Below are positions 56,747 to 64,000 of a DNA stretch of 64,000 nucleotides, piece after piece (position 1 is the first letter of the stretch; each line of letters opens with the position of its first letter). The translations under genes and the position numbers were made by a program. The notes under the pieces were generated by a model. That model made no database searches, was not told the origin of the DNA, and saw nothing but the letters and a program-made list of their open reading frames with translations. Source of the DNA: Aquilaria yunnanensis (taxonomy: Eukaryota; Streptophyta; Magnoliopsida; Malvales; Thymelaeaceae); the NCBI GenBank assembly GCA_039654915.1, contig CM077594.1, positions 47,197,001 through 47,261,000 on the forward strand, in the 5' to 3' direction.

Positions 56747-57661
56747 TTTGGCGCCGTCTGTGGGAACCCACTCCTAAGTTGCCGTCATTGAAACTCGGCC
56801 TTCTGAGGATAAGGGGCTTCTGAAGTCCCCTTACGCGCCAGAGGTTCAACCGGCGATCGAGCAACCTGCAGCAGTGACTTCCTTGCCAGAGGACGAGCGT
56901 CCTCTAACCATTACCATGAGCTTCCTGCGTGATTTTTAGTGGTCCGTCGTGGCTGAAATGGCACAGCAACTGGACCAAAGGTACCACATCCATCTCCGGC
57001 CCAAAGTCCCCCTTCACCAGTACCTCATCGGGAGAGAAGCCAAAAGTCAACTCACCGGAGTTTGGGAACCGAGGACCAGTGTGATGAGTCCTCGACAGAA
57101 AACGTACCCCCCAAGGTTTGGCCTGTGGGAGAAATGGGGTCCAAACGGCCGTCGAAGGAGTTCTTCACCAGAAGAGAAATCACAATCCCCTCGGCCCCGA
57201 AGTTACTCTCCAGAAAGGAGGCGTCACTCTCTATTGTTGGAGGCCTCCAGGCAGTAAGGAAAAGATCCCAATGCCGCACTCCTCATGGAAAAAATCCTAA
57301 CGAGGTTAGAAAGGGTGGAAAGACAGGTAGCTTGGAAGCCCGTCTGGCCTAGATTGTCAAAAACTTTCAACAGAGACGAATCTCCGCTTACCCGAGCAGT
57401 AGTTGAAGCACCTATGCCGAGTAACTTTCGGGTGCCTCACTTGGAAACCTACGATGGCCAAACTGACCCTCAGGCTCACTTAACCAAATACAGGTGCAAC
57501 ATGGTGTTGCACGTTGCTAATGACGCCACCCTGTGCAAATGCTTCGAAGTTACCCTCGCCGGACCGGCTATGGCATGATACAATTCGTTGGCCCCTAGAA
57601 CCATCATGGGATTCCAAGAGTTGTCTACCGCTTTCTTGCAGCAGTTCATCAATAGCAGGCC
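56715..57661 (+). pseudogene. gag: A6 gag, truncated by A5
   Basis: ATG 56715 lies in the LTR and reads through the PBS (MSYSEDVDGHHLAPSVGTHS) before a TAA. Further breaks follow (TAG near 56938). The frame 57285-57578 has MEKILTRLERVERQVAWKPV, HLETYDGQTDPQAHLTKYR and LCKCFEVTLAGPAMA. The last codons match the FQELSTAF..QFIxSRP segment of A4 and stop at 57661. Confidence 0.8.
56749..56765 (+). promoter_or_regulatory. Primer-binding site of A6
   Basis: TGGCGCCGTCTGTGGGA, identical to A4, two bases after the LTR. Confidence 0.8.
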
Positions 57662-58516
57662 TGATGGCCTGGGGCCTCATCGTTGTGAGTCATGATGACT
57701 GTTGAAGAGACTTCTAGGAGGAAGAACGCCTGGAAGGTGGATCGCCCCAAGGAGAGTACCTGAAAAGCTGGTAAACAGGGTTAGGAGGCCCCCGGAGTGT
57801 TTTTCCGGGGGGGGAGCCTCCGACGCCCAAGTCAGTGGTGGCCGGAAAAAGGAGAAAGTCACTAGCTCAAAGAGAAAGGCAGAAAAGTCTCGCCTGGTAT
57901 TTTCTCAGAGTATGGGAGCTGTAACTCCGGCCAACCAACCTCCTGTCAAGTATTTATTTCCTGTATATATAGGAATACCTAGCCCATTCAGATCATGACA
58001 CGTGTGCGGTCGGATGCTCCTGAACTTCTGGGCGTAGGGGACAGATAGTTGGTAACCAGATGGCCTCGAGCCTTGTGCTGAGATGGGCCATGATGTGATT
58101 CTGATGGCGTCTGCGCGTCAGGGCGGCTTTTTACGTCTGTGGTGGGACGTGTCAGAGGCTTCCTTAAATGCTCCTGCCGTACTCCCGAGGTCCCTGGGCG
58201 AGGTCGTCCTCTAGTTCGGACAGAGCCTCTTCGGGAAGCATACCCTCAGTTCGGGGGTTCCCAGCTCTAGGGGGTTCCGCCTTCGGGGATATCATGTTCG
58301 GGCAGCAATGTCTGGTGCCACTTTTCCGAAGGCGCGCTGTTCACAACCTTGGGGGGCGAATAGAGTCCTCAAGTTTTACTGGCGTGCCGAGGCTCGGAGC
58401 TCTCCGGCTATCTCCCGAGGTGCATGATTCCACCTGTTCCCGGGAAGCGCCAGTTCTTCTGGCCATTGTTGTGGCAGGGTGTTCGGCCAGATTGAGGCGA
58501 TAGCCTTTGGCTATCA
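57662..58516 (-). repeat. 3' LTR of A5 (855 bp)
   Basis: On the minus strand TGATAGCCAAAGGC ... GGCCATCA, with ACTTGGGCGTCGGAG, hairpin CCCCGGA...TCCGGGG, CTTTTCAG and an ATG 32 nt from its end (MTHNDEAPGH). Confidence 0.9.
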
Positions 58517-58528
58517 CATGCCCCCCTC
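58517..58528 (-). promoter_or_regulatory. Polypurine tract of A5
   Basis: GAGGGGGGCATG on the minus strand, directly before the 3' LTR. Confidence 0.78.
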
Positions 58529-58604
58529 TGGAAAGCCGAAGTGAAGACTTCGGTTTGCATCTCTTTCCGAGGTTGTCGTTGGGAGTCTTGTTGGGAAGCA
58601 TAAC

Positions 58605-58930
58605 CTGTTCCGAGGTCGCACCTTTTGCCCGAGGGTCTGGGCTATTCGGCCTTGGCCTATTCTTTGGTGTCTCCGAGGCAAAGCCTGTACCGAAGATACA
58701 CCTCTTGCCCAAAAGTCATGGGCTGTTCAGCCATAGCCTGTCTCTTGGTGTCCTCGAGGTGGCCTGCTTTTTATTTCTGCAGGTCTGATGGCCAAGCGTG
58801 TCAGACTGAGGGGTGCGTCTCCACTTTTCAGGGATGTCAAATGACGTGTCCCAATCAGGAGGTGTGTCCCGGTTTTCCAGGGATGTTTGGGGAGGCATGT
58901 CCCCTATTTCTGCGCAGCGGTTGACACGCG
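58605..58930 (+). repeat. Short duplications upstream of A5 antisense gene
   Basis: Two adjacent copies of a block of about 80 bp (CACC-TTTGCCC ... GGGCT(A/G)TTC ... TTGGTGTC-CGAGG; about 58618-58690 and 58700-58765), single in A2 (9450-9525). Then a TTTTC(C)AGGGATGT...GTGTCCC unit occurs about twice at 58815-58900. The region lies between the purine tract and the antisense TATA box; no gene seen. Confidence 0.55.
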
Positions 58931-59060
58931 GCTTCTTGCCATTGGAAGAGAGACGAGTCATTTACAGAGGGCGTGCCTTTTCGGGTGCAGCAGGCAGTTA
59001 CGGCGACGGTTCGCCTCCAATGGGTACTTATGATCCCTTTTCGGCTACCCACCTTTGGCC

Positions 59061-59069
59061 TATAAATAG
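59061..59069 (+). promoter_or_regulatory. TATA box of A5 antisense gene
   Basis: TATAAATAG in GGCCTATAAATAGCCCATTCC, 296 bp before ATG 59357. It is the most canonical of the four. Confidence 0.7.
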
Positions 59070-59356
59070 CCCATTCCATCATAAGTCCCACTTACTGTTT
59101 TTCTGCTCTCTCTCTGCTTTGCCCTCTGTTCTTGCGTTTTATCTTGCTTTCTGTGGCGGAGCTTCTTTAATCAGAGCTTTTCCTACCAACTTTTACGACG
59201 GCGTCCTCAGGCAAATCTTTTGGTGGGTTTTGATTTCCAGAGTACTCTGATTCCTCTATTTTTCTGAGTTTTTCTGGAAAACTGTTGTTTTTTTCCAAAC
59301 TCATCTTCTGAGTTTTTTCTGGAAACTATTTTCTTTTCCATCTCAAACTCTTTTCC

Positions 59357-61706
59357 ATGTCTACGATGCCTGTTCCCGAGAGCTGGAAACCTCTTCTGGC
59401 CCATCCTTGCTGTACCACCCCCGAAAAACTAGAGAGGTGGAAGAAAAAATTCTTTCTTCCCTCTTATGCTGTGACCAGGCTGCCTCGTTCTAGCCATTTT
59501 TCTTTTTCAAACCGCGGTGACGAGGTTACCGTCTTCTGAGCCCAACTGAAGGCCGGACTTCGGTATCCTCCCCCGAAGGTGGTTTGCGAGTTCTGCCAAT
59601 TCCATGGCATTGCTGTAAACCAGCTTCCCCCGAACGCGTACTGCTATTTTAACGCCTACCTCTGCATGTGTGGCGTGTTCGGGATAGAGCCCCACTTCAT
59701 CATTTTCATGCAGTACTATAAGCTCTACGTGGTCCCAAAGGGTGGCTTCTATTTCCTGCTGCCTCGGGGATCCGGGAGCAAAAAATTCACCTTCACCTTC
59801 GACACGAAGGATAGCTGGCGGGGGTGGCAGCCTAAGTTCTTTTTCCTGAAGGTAGATAAGAACTGGTCTGATGTCCCGACCAGATGGGCTCAGGGAGTGC
59901 TGAACGCAGACGTCGTTGATCCGAGGATGCTGCTGACCCCACCGTTGGCTTCCGTGTTCGCGGATTTTGACGCCCGCATTCGGGCAGTCGCTGACTGGGT
60001 TCCCGAGGTCTCTCCTCGTGCTCTTTACCCCTTTCCTATCAACTGGAGGTTGATGACCGAAGAAGTCCTTCGGGAGATGAAAGTGGTTAAGGAGCACGAG
60101 ACTGACCTCAATATGCCCGCTCCCGCCATCGCCGGGAAGGACTCCTGGCTGGTCAAGCTCCTTAAGGGGGAGACTTCTTTCCAATCTTTTCCCGAAAGTG
60201 AGTAATCTTCCACCCCTTTATATTTTTTCCTTGGACTTACGCTGATATTTCTTCTCTTTTTCAGAGATGGGCGATGGGGCTGCCACCTATTACAAGGCCC
60301 TCTTTTCTGGCCAAGTGGAGAAGGGGGAGCAGACAAAGAAGGCGGCTTCCCGAAGAAGGAAGTCGACAGGGGCGGGGCCCTCGGCGAAGCGAGCTAGGAA
60401 GGCTGTCCAGCCTCCTCAGCCAGAGCTTTCGGAAGAAGAAGCTGGCGAAGAGGCTGGTCTTGTTGAAATTTCACCGGCCGAGGTCCCCGCTACTTCCGCC
60501 GAGGTGCCTCCTCCCGACCTCGAGGCCCCCAGAAACACTGTAGTGGTAGAAGTACTTACTGCCGAGGAGCGGTATCGGCAGAAGGGTAAGGGTCTTTCTA
60601 CCGAGGGGCCCGAGGATCCCGAGGACACCATCTCCGAGGTTCCTCCAGGTATGCCTTCAGGCGAAGTTCAGCTCCTTTGCTTTTCGTGAATTTTTCTTCT
60701 ACTCCTAACTTCCTTCTCACTTTCAGAGGAGCCTCTTACTGCCGGCTGGAGGCCCATTCATGAGAGGAAACGGGCCCTCCGCGATGCCAAAATCCCTGAG
60801 GGGAAGATCCCCTTGGAGCCCTTTTGGACAATCACGGAGGATATGAATTTGTTCTCCGACGATTGTCCAAAAATGACAAAGGAGATTTGGAAGGGGATGA
60901 CCACTAACGCCTCCTTCCGGGCCATTGCGGCAGCTCACCCGAGGGATAATACCCTCGCCGCAAAAGTCACCGAGCATGCCGCTCAGGTATAGTCTTTACA
61001 CTCTTTTTCCTCAATTTTCTAAGTGTTTAGACTTGTACTAACCTGGACTTTTGCCTTGCCGTAGCTGCTGGAGTACGCCGGTTACCTCCGAGTTTGGGTG
61101 GCCAGAGAGGCTGCCTCCAAGGATGCGACTTCACGGGAACTCAGTGAAGCGAAGGCTTCGCTTGCGAAGGTGGTCGCCAGCAACCAGCAGCTGGCAGCGG
61201 ATTGTTCTCAGCAAATCGCCGCCGTTCGGGAGGAGTTCTCGAACAAGAGAGAAGAACTTGAAAAGGACTCTTCCCGGAAGATTGCCGACCTCGGCGACCA
61301 AGTAAAGGGGCTGCTCGCCGCCAACGGAGATCTTGTCAAGGACAAGGCTGTTTCTGACAGTCTTGCGGCGAGGTTGACGGATGAGAACAATGCTCTCTGA
61401 GCCTAGGTCGAGGCTCTGAAGAAGGAGTCCGGAGGGACGCTGGGGATAAGCGAGCTGGAGGAGGAGATTGCTGAGCTGAGGGACGAGCTCAACGACCTTG
61501 GCGTTCAAAAAAATGCTTCTGATCAAATGGCCAAGGTCGCCTTTCAGGACGGCTTCTGCCTTGCTCGGCACCAAGTCCTGCAGAGGTTCCCAGATTTGGA
61601 CCTCTCTTTTCTGGAGGGCCTAAATATTCCTGAGGGACCTCGGTGGCAGTGGTCCAAGGTCGAGCATCTGAAGCTTCCTGGTCTTTGTCCGCCCGGCTCT
61701 CCCTAG
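59357..61706 (+). CDS. A5 antisense gene, four exons (Transposase_28-like / coiled-coil)
   Basis: The copy that best fixes the gene model. Exons 59357-60197, 60265-60648, 60727-60986 and 61065-61706; introns of 67, 78 and 78 bp, all GT...AG, phases 1, 1 and 0. Together they total 709 codons including the stop, so the joined length is a multiple of three. Exon 1 has FCQFHGIAVNQLPPNAYCYF, CMCGVFGIEPHF, LLPRGSGSKKF, FPINWRLMTEEVL (resembles Pfam PF04195). Exon 2: MGDGAATYYKALFSGQVEKG, NLS-like SAKRARK, acidic linker. Exons 3-4: EYAGYLRVWVAREAAS, coiled coil, then FCLARHQVLQRFPDLDLSFL. Three point changes break it: TGA at about 59537 (CGA in A2), and TGA and TAG near 61398-61406. Cellular role unknown; a nuclear coiled-coil protein is only an inference. 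Confidence 0.78.
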
Positions 61707-61837
61707 TTTGTTTTAGGGCTCCTCTTATTTTTCTCCTTTGTGCTCCTTCTTTGGGCACTTCTTTTGTAAGGCAGCGTTTGCTCTAAATGAACAATCTTTT
61801 GGCTAAGTCATTTCTTGCAAGTTTCTTCATTTCCATT

Positions 61838-62335
61838 GTCCCGAACACGTTTGCTCAAGAGACTTTCGGAAAACCTGCAACCAAAGAAACTTTTTACCTT
61901 CCTTTGTCCCGAGTGTGCTCGCTCAAGAGACTTTCTGGAAAGTTTGTAAAAATTTGGCTAAGTCTTTTGCAAGCTTTTTGTTCCCTTTTATCCCGAACAT
62001 GTTCGCTCAAGGGACTTCGGAAAACCTTCAGCCAAATTTTTCTGTCTTCCTATTGTCTCGAGCATATTTGCTCAAGGGACTTAGGAAAATTTTCACGAGA
62101 TTGCTCATTTCCCTTTTTCCCGAGCACGTTCGCTCAAGGGTGTTCAGAAATTACCTCTGCTTTTGTTTTGGCGTGTACTTTTGCAAGATTCTTGCTTTCC
62201 CTTTTTCCCGAGCATGTTCGCTCAAGGGTGTTCGGAAAATTTTCTCTGCACTGATTATGCCGAGTACCTTTGCAAGATTCTTGTTTCCCATTTTTCCCGA
62301 GCATAATGGCTCAAGGGACTTCGGGAAGTCACATC
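61838..62335 (+). repeat. Spacer repeat array of A5 (seven motif copies)
   Basis: Seven copies of CCCGA(A/G)CATGTTCGCTCAAGGGACTTCGG(A)AAA-type sequence start near 61838, 61907, 61991, 62057, 62118, 62217 and 62296, 60-100 bp apart. The intact core holds the 12-bp palindrome CGAACATGTTCG. TTTGCAAG(ATT) words recur between copies. It lies between the antisense gene end (61706) and the pol end (62477). Confidence 0.8.
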
Positions 62336-62476
62336 TGCTTTTTTCATGGCGAGCACCTTCGCAGAATTCTATCTTGGACAATTTGGTATACTTAAAAATT
62401 TTTCTCAAGACCATTCTTCTCCAGACCATTCTGTACGTAGAATATTTCTTGTACAATATATCTCCTCCGCTCAACC

Positions 62477-62913
62477 TTAGGCGTAGAATTTTTTCAAGGC
62501 GTCTGAATGCCAAGTGTTTTTCAATTCTACGCCTTCGGCGTCGCCAAGCTTGTACACGCCTTTTCGTACTTCAGCGAGAACCAGATAAGGTCCTTCCCAA
62601 TTTGCGCGAAGTACTCCGTGAGATGGCCTTCGGGGTGCAAAGTCGGCCTTTCGGAGAACGAGGTCTCCTTTTTTGATTTCTTTTGTCCTGGCTTTTAAGT
62701 TGATAGCCGCGGCCACTCTTTCCTGGAAAGCTTTTCTTTTCAGCTCGGTTATTTCTCTGTGTTCGGCCACAAGGTCGAGCTTAGTTCTCAGACCGAGGTC
62801 GTTTCCGCCTTCATCAAATACTTGCACCCGTATTGAAGGCTGAACTATCTCTATTGGGATAATGGCCTCTGTTCCGAAGATGAGTGAGAAGGGAGTTTTC
62901 CCTGTGGCTCTTC
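62477..62913 (-). CDS. pol: A5 integrase C-terminal part, open to the SL1-3 junction
   Basis: Minus-strand frame from 62913 to TAA 62477-62479, with no internal stop: RRATGKTPFSLIFGTEAIIP, IRVQVFDEGGNDLGLRTKLD, KKGDLVLRKADFAPRRPSHG, ANWEGPYLVLAEVRKGVYKL, LKKFYA-stop. The upstream integrase was separated by SL1-3 at 62914 and lies outside the window. Codons read from within SL1-3 are not part of the protein. Confidence 0.85.
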
Positions 62914-64000
62914 TGTTAGTGTTGTGCCCAAAAAGCCAGTCATGAGATGATTGTATTTTTGCAAATTGAGTCATGATATTTTATTGAGGCATTAATCCAG
63001 CAATTTTGTTTGTTGTTTTGTTTCTGCGTAACGTAATAAACATAATTGTAACCCTAGAATAATGATATTCTTAAACGTCCCTAGTATAGTATTATTGTGG
63101 AGCGGGTTGCAATAATACATAATGACTAGCATATGTGGAGACTAATATGAGATATGTAGTCTACATATGGGTACAAGTTGGAGAACTTGTGTACTGGACC
63201 GACCCACCATGAGAACACTTCATGGATCGTTATATGAGTGTCATAAGTGATTCTCATAGTGATCATAGTATATGTAGTCCTTCGACCTAAGATCATCAAG
63301 GTTCCCTACATGTGAGTCACATACTTTCATACTTTCCTTTGTTGCTCGTAACTGAGTGAACTTGAAGGAGGTCATTGGGTATGTCACATATCATGCGGAG
63401 GGATTTGTATGATCAAGATGGGATTTGTCCCTCCTATGTAACGGGAGTGATATCTTTGGGCCCCTTGATAGAGTGAGACTTAGAAAATGCATGGCCATGC
63501 TCCGATGAGTTGATATATGATATCAATGTCATCAGTTTAAGTTAGTCTACTCGGTAATCAAGAAACCAAAGATTGGGCTATACGAGAGTGACACATTCCA
63601 TGTCTCGTGCTTAGTCTTGATATCTTGGACAAAGGGACAATGGCATATATCGGTGATGATCATAAAGGTTTAGTCGATTCACCGACAATCTTGTCACTTG
63701 GGTAGTAATGATGTGTTGCTAGACACCGCTCATTGCTTATGATCATAAATGTGATTTATGATCATTGCCAACATGGCAAGAGCCTATTGGGTCGCACACG
63801 TAGAGCTATTTGGATCATTAGAGTGCATGGGCTAATTATTTGGGTTATGGTTTCACTTTAATTTTGTATTAATAATGGGCCAAGGAGTTGAGCCATTATT
63901 AAGCCCGAAATTAAATCCTAATTGGATTAGGGCTTTGAAACCCATTAGGCCTGGAAGTTGAGTCTCACTATAAATACAACTTTTAAGTGAGAAATTCGCA
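62914..64000 (+). mobile_element. SL1-3: SL1 LTR in A5 integrase (continues past window)
   Basis: Begins TGTTAGTGTTGTGCCC at 62914 and matches the first 1,087 bp of SL1-1 and SL1-2 (TATAAATAC at 63969). Left flank TCTTC (62909-62913) is the presumed TSD. Whether it is a solo LTR or the 5' LTR of a complete element cannot be told. Confidence 0.9.

Larger units (their letters stand above)
54423..57661 (+). mobile_element. A6: family-A element, 5' LTR and gag only
   Basis: 5' LTR in two parts (54423-54441 and 55858-56746; 903 bp after removing SL1 and one TSD copy), PBS at 56749, and gag up to 57661, where the outer end of the A5 3' LTR cuts in. The rest of the element is not in the window. Confidence 0.87.
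57662..62913 (-). mobile_element. A5: family-A element inserted in A6, interrupted by SL1-3
   Basis: Minus-strand element: 3' LTR (57662-58516), purine tract, antisense gene on the plus strand (59357-61706), spacer repeats, then the integrase C-terminus on the minus strand to 62913, where SL1-3 is inserted. Its 5' part lies beyond the window. The left flank AGGCC is in A6 gag. Confidence 0.9.

Noticed and set aside
61838..62335. CRISPR-like array (regular repeats with spacers)
   Set aside because: Repeats are degenerate, spacing is irregular (60-100 bp), inter-repeat DNA is also related, and the context is a plant retrotransposon.

Overview
The window is plant nuclear heterochromatin: 64 kb of nested and broken LTR retrotransposons in which I see no host gene. 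The evidence is Ty3/gypsy gag-pol reading frames of two plant lineages, paired LTRs with TG...CA ends, primer-binding sites, purine tracts and 5-bp target-site duplications (TSDs). The species cannot be named from this sequence; a flowering plant with a large, repeat-rich genome fits best.

Two coding families dominate. Family A is a Tat-lineage Ty3/gypsy element. Its LTRs run TGATAGCC...CATCA and the primer site reads TGGCGCCGTCTGTGGGA. Its gag has a CHHC knuckle, its protease a DDG motif, and its pol a degenerate gypsy RNase H followed by an archaeal-type RNase H and an integrase. Downstream of pol lies a gene on the opposite strand with four exons, three introns and its own TATA box. Family B is a chromovirus (Tekay/Del-like) with a tRNA-iMet primer site, a DTG protease, an FIDD reverse transcriptase and a C-terminal chromodomain. 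Three further families appear only as LTRs: SL1 (1,416 bp, three near-identical copies), and S2 and S3 (about 2.5 kb, apparently related and in opposite orientation).

Layout: 1-345 is the antisense-gene fragment of an A element (A0). A1 (+) covers 346-8495 and is split in gag by a solo SL1 at 2602-4017. A2 (-) covers 8496-13994 and keeps a well-preserved antisense gene. An A LTR fragment (-) lies at 13995-14508. B1 (-) covers 14509-22693, with a long open RT-integrase frame and a 3.2-kb 5' LTR. A3 (+) covers 22694-33982, with solo LTRs S2 and S3 inside its integrase. A 39-bp LTR scar lies at 33983-34021. B2 (+) covers 34022-54378, with a solo A LTR in pol and the complete element A4 (42282-52714) in its 3' LTR. 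A6 (+) covers 54423-57661, its LTR split by a second solo SL1. A5 (-) starts at 57662 and its integrase is cut at 62914 by a third SL1 that leaves the window.

The most interesting signals are these. (1) Family A carries an intron-containing gene antisense to gag-pol, with intron positions conserved in up to five copies. (2) The gag start codon of family A lies inside the LTR and the frame runs through the primer-binding site; all nine LTR ends keep the 32-nt coding block without an indel. (3) The same LTRs carry a conserved hairpin followed by a 3'-splice-site-like block. (4) Tandem CGAACATGTTCG-type repeats lie between the convergent pol and antisense genes. (5) Palindrome clusters occur in the S2 and S3 LTRs. 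Most nonsense codons look like C-to-T changes, as expected of methylated, silenced elements.
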